DNA from: a bacterium
GTDB lineage: Bacteria; Verrucomicrobiota; Verrucomicrobiae; Limisphaerales; J093
Direction of reading: 5' to 3'
Length of the DNA stretch: 5,341 nucleotides
Assembly: GCA_021839785.1 (NCBI GenBank)
Contig: JAKCAB010000584.1
Coordinates: forward strand, 1-5,341
The notes under the pieces were generated by a model, which worked only from the letters and a program-made list of their open reading frames with translations, did not search any database and was not told the origin of the DNA. Positions 1 to 5,341 of this stretch are shown here, one piece after another (the first letter of the stretch is position 1; each line of letters opens with the position of its first letter). Both the position numbers and the translations under genes were made by a program.

Positions 1-36
1 TGCGAAGGTCAGGAGCGGTTTCCGAGCCGACGATGA
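1..36 (+). CDS. Possible C-terminal end of an upstream gene (partial)
   Basis: Frame 1 is open from the window edge and gives eleven residues ([11 protein letters not shown]) before a TGA at 34-36. That stop overlaps the ATPase start in an ATGA arrangement, a common junction between co-transcribed genes. In operons of this kind the gene before the ATPase is often a periplasmic membrane-fusion (HlyD/MacA-like) protein, but eleven residues are far too few to recognise a family. Frames 2 and 3 are also open here, so this tail could be chance. The call rests only on the stop/start overlap. Confidence 0.3.
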   Translation, partial: CEGQERFPSRR

Positions 37-701
37 CCATGATTACGCTGAAAGGCCTCGAAAGATCGTACCGCACCCGCGCCGGCCAGACCTGGGTGTT
101 GCGCCAAATCGACCTTGAAATCCCGGAGGGCGATTTCCTCACGATCATGGGCCCCAGCGGCGCCGGCAAATCCACGTTACTGGGGATCCTCGGGTTCTAC
201 GATCACAGTTGGGAGGGCGAGTACTTCTTCCGCGACACCGCAGTCCACCGGTTGGCCGTCAAGGAGCGCGCGGCGCTCAACAAGCGCCACGTCGGTTTCG
301 TGTTTCAACAGTTCCACTTGCTGGACGATCTCACCGTGGCCGAGAATCTCGACGTGCCGCTTTCGTACCGGAACATCAAGAAGTCCGAGCGCGAGGCGGT
401 CGTGGCCGATACGCTGGACCGGTTTGGCATCGTAGCGAAGAAAGACCTGTTTCCCAGTCAGCTTTCCGGCGGCCAGCAGCAATTGGTGGCGGTGGCGCGG
501 GCAATCATCGCCAAACCCGATCTGCTCCTCGCCGACGAACCCACCGGCAACCTGCACACCGACCAGGGCCGCGAGATCATGGACCTGTTCAAGAAGCTCA
601 ACCAGAACGGCACGACGATCGTGCAGGTGACTCACAACGAAAACTGGGCGGCGTACGGCCACCGGATCGTCCGGCTCCGGGACGGGTGGATGGAAAAATA
701 A
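33..701 (+). CDS. ABC transporter ATP-binding protein, LolD/MacB type
   Basis: This is the cytoplasmic ATPase subunit (222 aa, the usual LolD length) that would drive a MacB/FtsX-type permease by ATP binding and hydrolysis. Visible motifs in order are Walker [10 protein letters not shown] at residues 40-48 (K46), Q-loop VFQQF at 90-94, signature LSGGQ at 144-148, Walker B LLLADEP at 164-170 with catalytic E169, and H-loop histidine H201. Two positions differ from the common pattern: the D-loop reads TGNLHT, with His175 where Asp is usual, and the residue after LSGGQQQ is Leu151 instead of Arg. The start at 33 overlaps a possible upstream stop (ATGA). A second ATG lies two codons later at 39. 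An AGGAG at 11-15 is too far upstream (17 nt) to be a convincing ribosome site, so coupled translation is likelier. Its partners are presumably the two downstream permeases. Family assignment is firm; the substrate is unknown. Confidence 0.95.
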   Translation: MTMITLKGLERSYRTRAGQTWVLRQIDLEIPEGDFLTIMGPSGAGKSTLLGILGFYDHSWEGEYFFRDTAVHRLAVKERAALNKRHVGFVFQQFHLLDDLTVAENLDVPLSYRNIKKSEREAVVADTLDRFGIVAKKDLFPSQLSGGQQQLVAVARAIIAKPDLLLADEPTGNLHTDQGREIMDLFKKLNQNGTTIVQVTHNENWAAYGHRIVRLRDGWMEK

Positions 702-727
702 GGGGCAAGGGACAAGCGGCGAGGGAA
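701..727 (+). repeat. Left arm of long-range inverted repeat
   Basis: Positions 701-727 pair with 1128-1102 (i + j = 1829). I count 23 Watson-Crick pairs, G-U pairs at 703/1126 and 711/1118, and mismatches at 707/1122 and 714/1115. The strongest block is 13 uninterrupted pairs, AGCGGCGAGGGAA at 715-727 against 1102-1114. A further 5-bp match, 729-733 with 1091-1095, could extend the stem inward across a small asymmetric loop. The arm starts on the last base of the ATPase stop codon and ends 24 nt before the four-helix-bundle start. Confidence 0.8.
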
Positions 728-737
728 GAGGGCCTGG

Positions 738-743
738 AAAGGA
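738..743 (+). promoter_or_regulatory. Shine-Dalgarno site of the four-helix-bundle gene
   Basis: AAAGGA ends 8 nt before the ATG at 752. It is the clearest ribosome binding site in the window and fixes this start. It lies inside the inverted-repeat cassette but outside the main 27-position stem, so it would stay accessible if the arms paired. Confidence 0.65.
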
Positions 744-751
744 ACCGTTTC

Positions 752-1123
752 ATGGACAGTAACATCAAGAGCTACAAGGATCTGATGGTCTGGCAGAAGG
801 GCGTACTACTTGTGAAGCTTGTCTATGAGTTGACGCGGGCGTTCCCGCCGGATGAGAAGTTTGGACTGGTGGCTCAGATGCGCCGCGCCGCGGTATCCGT
901 GCCCTCGAATCTCGCCGAAGGCCACGCTCGAAACACAACCGGTGAGTTCATCCAGTTTATCTCCCATGCCGAGGGTTCGCTGGCCGAACTCGAAACCCAG
1001 GTGATCCTGGCGGTCGAACTCGGATTTTGCCCAGCCGGCGACACACGGCCGCTCCACGGACTGATTCAGGAAGTTCAGAAAATGACCAACGCCCTGCGTC
1101 GTTCCCTCGCCGCTCGTTCCTAG
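752..1123 (+). CDS. Four-helix-bundle protein, S23/IVP family (23S rRNA intervening-sequence type)
   Basis: This is a small soluble protein of 123 aa, the usual family size. Recognisable conserved stretches are YKDLMVWQKG at residues 8-17, a YELTRAFPPDEKFGL block at 25-39, QMRRAAVSVPSNLAEG at 42-57 and the SHAEGSLAELETQ helix at 71-83. The family includes proteins encoded in 23S rRNA intervening sequences and is related to Avd of diversity-generating retroelements. Homologues form ring-like oligomers, but the cellular role of stand-alone copies is not established. The open frame extends upstream to 209, but that part only shadows the ATPase. ATG 752 is chosen for its ribosome site and because the family homology starts there. 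The last residues (about 118-123) and the TAG stop are encoded by the right inverted-repeat arm, so the basic Ser-Leu-Ala-Ala-Arg-Ser tail is probably outside the fold. No reverse transcriptase or rRNA is present in the window. Confidence 0.92.
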   Translation: MDSNIKSYKDLMVWQKGVLLVKLVYELTRAFPPDEKFGLVAQMRRAAVSVPSNLAEGHARNTTGEFIQFISHAEGSLAELETQVILAVELGFCPAGDTRPLHGLIQEVQKMTNALRRSLAARS

Positions 1124-1128
1124 CCTCT
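1102..1128 (+). repeat. Right arm of long-range inverted repeat
   Basis: This is the complement of the arm at 701-727. It encodes the C-terminal tail and TAG stop of the four-helix-bundle protein and ends 7 bases before the permease ATG at 1136. The nine bases CTCGCCGCT occur at 1106-1114 and again at 1127-1135, a partial direct repeat with a 21-nt period, so the second copy could compete with the first for pairing with the left arm. Confidence 0.8.
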
Positions 1129-1135
1129 CGCCGCT

Positions 1136-3550
1136 ATGCAGGATCTCAGACACGCCTTTCGCCAGTTGTTGCGCCAGCCTGGCTTTGCCTTCGCAGCGAT
1201 CCTAACCCTCGCGTTGGGCCTGGGTGCCAACACGGCGATGTTCAGTTTCGCCGACGGCTTGTTGCTGCACCCGCTGGCGCTGCCCGAACTGTCCCGGCTC
1301 GTCACTGTCTGGCAGGGACCGAAGGACCAGCCGCAGGCGCGGGAAGCCGTCTCCGCCGCCGACTACCTAGCGTGGAAAGACGATGCGCAGTCGTTCGCGT
1401 CGCTGACGGCGTGGTCAGGTTGGTCGGCCGATTTGACCGGCAACGGCAACCCGGAACGATTCTCTGGCGCCCGCGTCAGCGGCGGTTATTTCAGTGCCTT
1501 GGGCATTCGCGCATTGACGGGCCGGGTATTCGGCCCGGACGCGGCCGTCGCCGGGGCCGACAACGCGGTGGTGTTGAGCGAAGGGTTCTGGCGACGGCGC
1601 TTTGCGGCGGAACCGACGGTCATCGGTCAATCCATCCGCCTCAACGCGCGGACGTTCACCGTCGTGGGAGTGGTGCCCACGGCGCAAGCCTACCCGCCGG
1701 GCATCGACTTCTGGGTGCCGCTGGTACTGGAACCCGGCGCGCGAAACGATCGCCAGCGGCGTGACCTGGAACTCCTTGGCCGACTCCGCTCCGGGGTCAC
1801 GCTCGCCGCGGCGGAAACGGAGTTGAGAACCCTGGCGTCGCGGCAGGCTGCGCTGGAGCCGCAAGGCGCCGTGCCCCGGCAGCCCCGGTTGGTTTTGCTG
1901 CGCGAGCATCTGCTGGCCAACAGCGAAGTGCCGGCTTATCTGCTCATCGTCTTTCTGGCCGCCTCCTTCCTGCTGGCGTTGGCTTGCGCGAACGTCGCGA
2001 ACCTCGAGGTCGCCCAGATGCACGGCCGGTTGCGGGAGTTCGTAATCCGCTCGGCGCTCGGCGGCGGTTTGCGCCGGCTGGTCCGCCAGGTGATGACCGA
2101 AAGCTTGTTGCTCTGTGGGCTGGGGGGCGCCGCCGGGTTGCTGGTGGCGTATTGGACCATTCAACTGATTCGCGCCAGCCTGCCGCCCGATTTGTTGCCG
2201 TTCGTACCGGGCTGGTCGGCGGTGGGCTTGAATCCCCGCGCCTTTGCGTTCGCCGCCGGTGCGGCGGGTCTCGCGGGCGTGCTTGCGGGTATCGCCCCCA
2301 CGCTGCTGATTCCGCGAGGCAGCCTGGATGCGGTGTTGCGGCAAGGCGCGCGCGGATCCAGCAGCGGCGGCGGGCGGCGCTTGCGCCAGGTGCTGGTGGT
2401 GGTGGAACTCGCCCTCGCGCTTGTGCTCATCGAGGCTTGCGGTCTGGTCGTGAAGACCTTCGCTGGCCTGGTGTTCGCGCGGCACGGATTCGAATCGGAC
2501 CACGTGCTCAACCTGCGGGTCAGTTTGCCGGCGTCGCGTTACCCGGAGAATTACCAGGTAACGCAGTTCTTCGACGACGCGTTGCGCGAGATCGGCAGCC
2601 TGCCGGGCGTGGAAGCGGTGTCGCTGACCAGCACCCTGCCATTTTACAGCCGCGCCGAGGAAGCCTTCGGTCGCGCGCCAAACGCGAACGACCCGCGGAA
2701 CCGGCCGCCGCAGTTCAATTTTCAGGCGGTGGCGCCGGATCATTTCCGCACGTTTCGCATCGGTTTGTTGCAGGGGCGGGCGTTCAGTCCGGCCGACACC
2801 CCCCAAACCGCCCCGGTGACCGTGGTGAGCGAACAAGTGGCCCGGCAGCTTTGGCCCGGCGAGTCGCCGCTCGGGCGCGTGATCTGGCAGAACCCAGACG
2901 CTCCCGACGCCCGCGCGTTGACCGTCGTGGGCGTGGTCACGGAAGTCCGCCATGACTGGCGCGGGGACGAGCCCGGCACCGTGTACGTGCCTTTTGCCCA
3001 GGCGCCGCAACGCACGATGTTCGTCTCGCTCCGCACCGCTGACGATCCCGCCCGCCACGCGGCGGCCGTGCGGTCGCGCGTGCAGGCACTCGACGCCGCC
3101 CAGCCGTTGCCGCAACCCAAGCCGATGAGGCAGGTCGTGGTCGAGTCCATGGCGGGGTTGTGCATCACCGCCGGGGTGCTCACGTTCATGGGGCTGGTGT
3201 CGTTGTTGGTGGCCGCGGCGGGGCTTTACAGCGTGGTCGCCAACTCGGTCAGCCAACGCACGCGCGAACTTGGCATCCGCGTGGCGTTGGGCGCGCGGCC
3301 GGTGGACTTGTTGCGGCAGGTGCTCGGCGAAGGGCTGCGGATGGCCTTGCTCGGCGTCCTTGTGGGCCTGCCCGCGGCCGGGGCGGTCAGCGTGCTCTTT
3401 CGCCATGCGGTCAACGGCATTCCCGCCCTGGAGGCCGGTTGGTTCGCCTTGCTTGCGCTGACCTTGCTCATGATCACGCTGCTGGCCTCCTACCTGCCGG
3501 CGCGGCGCGCCTCGCGGGTCGATCCCCTGGTGGCGCTCCACAACGACTGA
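1136..3550 (+). CDS. ABC transporter permease, duplicated MacB/FtsX type (ADOP-like), complete
   Basis: This is an inner-membrane permease of 804 aa, the normal size for the ADOP family, which duplicates the MacB periplasmic-core plus FtsX unit. The order is a short cytoplasmic helix (MQDLRHAFRQLLRQPGF), TM1 about 19-40, first periplasmic core about 45-260, TM2 266-290, TM3 323-346 and TM4 369-392. A linker with a Gly/Ser-rich patch follows (407-413), then TM5 418-437, second periplasmic core about 450-670, TM6 675-700, TM7 733-755 and TM8 768-786. Coupling-loop motifs REFVIRSALGG (301-310) and RELGIRVALGA (710-720) follow TM2 and TM6, and the end PARRASRVDPLVAL is typical. TM limits are by eye. 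No Shine-Dalgarno precedes the ATG. The start lies in the same frame as the TAG of the preceding gene, four codons downstream, so coupled translation is possible. It is probably driven by the ATPase at 33-701. Substrate unknown. Confidence 0.95.
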   Translation: MQDLRHAFRQLLRQPGFAFAAILTLALGLGANTAMFSFADGLLLHPLALPELSRLVTVWQGPKDQPQAREAVSAADYLAWKDDAQSFASLTAWSGWSADLTGNGNPERFSGARVSGGYFSALGIRALTGRVFGPDAAVAGADNAVVLSEGFWRRRFAAEPTVIGQSIRLNARTFTVVGVVPTAQAYPPGIDFWVPLVLEPGARNDRQRRDLELLGRLRSGVTLAAAETELRTLASRQAALEPQGAVPRQPRLVLLREHLLANSEVPAYLLIVFLAASFLLALACANVANLEVAQMHGRLREFVIRSALGGGLRRLVRQVMTESLLLCGLGGAAGLLVAYWTIQLIRASLPPDLLPFVPGWSAVGLNPRAFAFAAGAAGLAGVLAGIAPTLLIPRGSLDAVLRQGARGSSSGGGRRLRQVLVVVELALALVLIEACGLVVKTFAGLVFARHGFESDHVLNLRVSLPASRYPENYQVTQFFDDALREIGSLPGVEAVSLTSTLPFYSRAEEAFGRAPNANDPRNRPPQFNFQAVAPDHFRTFRIGLLQGRAFSPADTPQTAPVTVVSEQVARQLWPGESPLGRVIWQNPDAPDARALTVVGVVTEVRHDWRGDEPGTVYVPFAQAPQRTMFVSLRTADDPARHAAAVRSRVQALDAAQPLPQPKPMRQVVVESMAGLCITAGVLTFMGLVSLLVAAAGLYSVVANSVSQRTRELGIRVALGARPVDLLRQVLGEGLRMALLGVLVGLPAAGAVSVLFRHAVNGIPALEAGWFALLALTLLMITLLASYLPARRASRVDPLVALHND

Positions 3551-3556
3551 ACCGAC

Positions 3557-3652
3557 ATGAATTCCTCCCTATCAACCGCCATCTGCCTGAACCGAAAGGC
3601 GCTCGCCCACTTCTGGTCGTGGCGACGCCAACTTCCTCACTCCTTGCCATGA
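3557..3652 (+). CDS. Possible 31-aa leader ORF overlapping the second permease start
   Basis: A short frame starts with ATG 6 bases after the first permease's stop and ends at TGA 3650-3652, overlapping the next gene's ATG as ATGA. The peptide starts MNSSLSTAICLNRKALAHFW and is basic and Trp/His-containing near its end; I recognise no family. There is no Shine-Dalgarno before it. The overlap is the arrangement used for translational coupling, and the second permease also lacks a ribosome site, which is the only argument that it is translated. With 32 codons in a GC-rich gap it may well be chance. Confidence 0.25.
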   Translation: MNSSLSTAICLNRKALAHFWSWRRQLPHSLP

Positions 3653-5341
3653 ACGACCTCAAATTCGCCCTCCGCTTGCTGTGGAAAAGGCCGGCCTTCA
3701 CCGCGGTGGCGGCGCTGTCGCTCGCCCTGGGCATCGGCGCGAATACCACGGTGTTCTGCTGGATCCAGGAAGTGCTCCTCCGCCCGCTGCCCGGCGTGGC
3801 CCGCGGCGAACGGATGGTGGTGTTGTGCACCACGCACGGCAGCGACCAATGGGACACCGTTTCGCTGCCCGACCTCCGCGATTACGCCAAGCTCACCAAC
3901 GTCTTCGCCGGCATTATCGGTTCCCAGGTCACGCCCGCCTGCCTGACCGTGAACAAAAAGCCCGAGTGGATTTACGGCCAGATCGTGACCGCGAACTTCT
4001 TTGACGTGCTGGGCGTGAAACCGCTGCTCGGCCGCACGTTCGTGGCGGAGGAGGACCTTCGTCCCAGCGGCGCGCCGGTGCTGGTTTTGAGCGAAGGCTA
4101 TTGGCGCCGGCGCTTCGGCGGCGACACCAACATTATCGGCCAGACGGTCGATTTGAACCGGCACAGCTTCACGATCGTCGGCATCGTGCCCGCCGAGTTT
4201 CGCGGCACGATGAGCGCGCTGCGCTGCGATTATTGGGCGCCGCTGGTGATGCACCGCGAGGTGGCCAACTTCGGGTCGCTCGATTCGCGCGGCAATCACT
4301 GGCTGCACACGCAGGCGCGGCTCCAACCCGGCGTCAGCCGCGCGCAGGCCCAGGCCGCCGTGGACACGCTGGCGCGGCAATTGGAGCAAGCCTACCCCGG
4401 CACCAACCGCGAGCTGGGCCTCCGCGTGCTCCCGGTCTGGAAGGCGCCTTACGGTGGCCAAGCGATGTTGCGACCGGTGCTGAGCATCCTGTTCGCCGTC
4501 AGTCTGGGCGTCTTGCTCATCGTCGCCGCGAACCTGGCCAACCTGCTCCTGGCCCGCGCCACCGTGCGGCAAAAAGAGGTCGCGATCCGGCTTGCTTTGG
4601 GCGCCGGCCGGGCGCGGCTGATCCGGCAGTTGCTCACCGAAAGCCTGGTGCTCGCTTTGGTGGGCGGCCTCCTGGGAGTTCTGGTCGCCGACTGGGGCGC
4701 CACTCTGTTCAAGGCGTTTCTGCCGCCCACGTATCTCCCGATCGGTTACAGTTTCACCCTGAACGGAGGAACTCTGTTGTTCACGCTGGCGCTGACGCTC
4801 GTGACCGCCCTGGTGTTCGGGCTGGTGCCGGCGTTCCAGGCCTCGGGGCTGAATCTGAATGCCACGCTCAAGGAAGGCGGCCGCACGTCCGGCGCCGCGC
4901 TGCCGCATCATCGCCTGCGCAGCGCGCTGGTGGTGGTGGAAGTGTCGCTGGCGCTGGTGCTGCTGGTCGGCGCGGGCCTGTGCATCAAAGGCTCGCGGAA
5001 GGCGGAGCGGATCGACATCGGCTTCGACCCGCAACACGTCCTGCTTGGCGGACTCCGCGTGGGCATGCACGGCTACGACGAGGCGCGGGCCAAGGTGTTT
5101 TACCGGCAGTTGCGCGAACGGCTGGCGGCCTTGCCGGGGGTCAAGGAAGCGGCGATGGCCAGTTGGTTCCCGCTCGGCTTCGAAGGCGGCTCGGGCACCG
5201 GCATCGAGGTGCCCGGCTACGACCGCAAACCGAACGAGGACATGGGCTCGCAATACGCGATCGTGTCGCCCCGGTACTTCGCGGCGCTGGGCATTCCGTT
5301 GGTGGCGGGCCGGGATTTCACGGACCAGGACGACTCGACCA
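3649..5341 (+). CDS. ABC transporter permease, MacB/FtsX type (ADOP-like), 3' end outside the window
   Basis: This is a second inner-membrane permease, open for 564 codons to the window edge. It is paralogous to the gene before it: N-terminal helix MNDLKFALRLLWKRPAF, TM1 about 17-40 with LALGIGANTTVF, and first periplasmic core about 45-270 with LSEGYWRRRFGG near 148-158, close to LSEGFWRRRFAA in its neighbour. TM2 276-300 is followed by the coupling motif KEVAIRLALGAG (309-320), TM3 about 330-352, TM4 373-397 and a fifth segment 424-445. A second periplasmic core starts near 455 and is cut at residue 564. By family length about 240 residues are missing, which would hold the rest of that core and the last three membrane segments. 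ATG 3649 fits the family N-terminus, although no Shine-Dalgarno is visible. It probably shares the upstream ATPase. Whether the two permeases pair with each other or form separate transporters cannot be told. Confidence 0.93.
   Translation, partial: MNDLKFALRLLWKRPAFTAVAALSLALGIGANTTVFCWIQEVLLRPLPGVARGERMVVLCTTHGSDQWDTVSLPDLRDYAKLTNVFAGIIGSQVTPACLTVNKKPEWIYGQIVTANFFDVLGVKPLLGRTFVAEEDLRPSGAPVLVLSEGYWRRRFGGDTNIIGQTVDLNRHSFTIVGIVPAEFRGTMSALRCDYWAPLVMHREVANFGSLDSRGNHWLHTQARLQPGVSRAQAQAAVDTLARQLEQAYPGTNRELGLRVLPVWKAPYGGQAMLRPVLSILFAVSLGVLLIVAANLANLLLARATVRQKEVAIRLALGAGRARLIRQLLTESLVLALVGGLLGVLVADWGATLFKAFLPPTYLPIGYSFTLNGGTLLFTLALTLVTALVFGLVPAFQASGLNLNATLKEGGRTSGAALPHHRLRSALVVVEVSLALVLLVGAGLCIKGSRKAERIDIGFDPQHVLLGGLRVGMHGYDEARAKVFYRQLRERLAALPGVKEAAMASWFPLGFEGGSGTGIEVPGYDRKPNEDMGSQYAIVSPRYFAALGIPLVAGRDFTDQDDST

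Larger units (their letters stand above)
701..1128 (+). mobile_element. Putative IVS-like cassette: four-helix-bundle gene enclosed by inverted repeats
   Basis: This 428-bp unit sits between the ATPase stop and the permease start. Its ends are complementary over 27 positions and it contains one complete gene of the S23/IVP family. The left end coincides with the last base of the ATPase stop codon and the right end lies just before the permease ATG, so neither neighbour is damaged. The architecture resembles 23S rRNA intervening sequences, whose termini pair and are removed by RNase III. I see no target-site duplication and no transposase, so mobility is inference. It might instead be a fixed regulatory structure of the operon. 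Confidence 0.4.

Noticed and set aside
209..751. Upstream extension of the four-helix-bundle frame through the ATPase gene
   Set aside because: The translated part is Arg/Pro-rich and unlike any family, and it lies out of frame inside a well-supported ATPase. The family homology and ribosome site place the start at 752.
752..1123. Avd accessory gene of a diversity-generating retroelement
   Set aside because: Avd shares the fold, but there is no reverse transcriptase, template repeat or variable repeat in the window, and the sequence pattern is that of ordinary S23/IVP proteins.
702..1128. Fragment of a 23S rRNA gene carrying an intervening sequence
   Set aside because: The flanks are intact protein-coding genes on both sides, with no rRNA-like sequence. 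Only the S23 gene and paired ends resemble an IVS.
1027..1764. 245-codon + strand frame overlapping the first permease start
   Set aside because: It is Arg/Pro/Gly-rich, without motifs, and out of frame with two well-supported genes.
1415..3541. 708-codon open frame on the - strand opposite the first permease
   Set aside because: It mirrors the codon structure of a strongly supported permease in GC-rich DNA. Its translation is rich in Arg, Gln, His, Gly and Ala with no recognisable domain or membrane segments.
3547..3595. Direct repeat CTGAACCGA at 3547-3555 and 3587-3595
   Set aside because: The copies are nine bases only, with no similarity beyond them, and one overlaps the permease stop. 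It is compatible with chance.
3551..3648. Promoter or terminator between the two permeases
   Set aside because: I see no convincing -35/-10 pair and no stem followed by a T-run. The gap is short and fits continued transcription.
3637..5253. 538-codon open frame on the - strand opposite the second permease
   Set aside because: It is the same kind of antisense shadow: low-complexity His/Gln/Arg-rich translation, while the + strand frame has clear MacB/FtsX motifs throughout.

Overview
The window looks like chromosomal DNA of a GC-rich bacterium. The family content points to Acidobacteria, Verrucomicrobia or a related soil/sediment lineage, with Verrucomicrobia my preferred guess. The reasons are two tandem permeases of the duplicated MacB/FtsX type (ADOP-like, about 800 aa), a stand-alone four-helix-bundle (S23/IVP-type) gene, and several starts with no clear Shine-Dalgarno. 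This is inference from family distribution; no marker gene is present.

All genes lie on the + strand and read as one export operon. Positions 1-36 may hold the last codons of an unseen upstream gene, whose stop would overlap the next start (ATGA). Positions 33-701 encode a LolD/MacB-type ABC ATPase with all core nucleotide-binding motifs. Positions 1136-3550 encode a complete duplicated MacB/FtsX permease. Positions 3649 to the window end encode a second, paralogous permease that is cut off by the window edge. The 98 bp between the permeases holds an unproven 31-codon ORF whose stop overlaps the second permease start.

The ATPase and the permeases plausibly form a MacB/LolCDE-like mechanotransmission transporter acting on a substrate at the outer face of the inner membrane. 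Nothing here shows the substrate. ADOP permeases are usually 'orphan', so the adjacent ATPase is informative.

The most unusual region is 701-1128, between ATPase and permease. It holds a complete S23-like four-helix-bundle gene (752-1123) enclosed by two near-complementary 27-nt arms (701-727 and 1102-1128; 23 Watson-Crick pairs, 2 G-U, 2 mismatches, counted by hand). The left arm starts on the last base of the ATPase stop codon and the right arm ends 7 bases before the permease ATG. This resembles the intervening sequences (IVS) of 23S rRNA, where complementary ends form a stem around an S23 ORF, but here it sits in a protein-coding operon. It is the best candidate for an undescribed element or regulatory device in this window.
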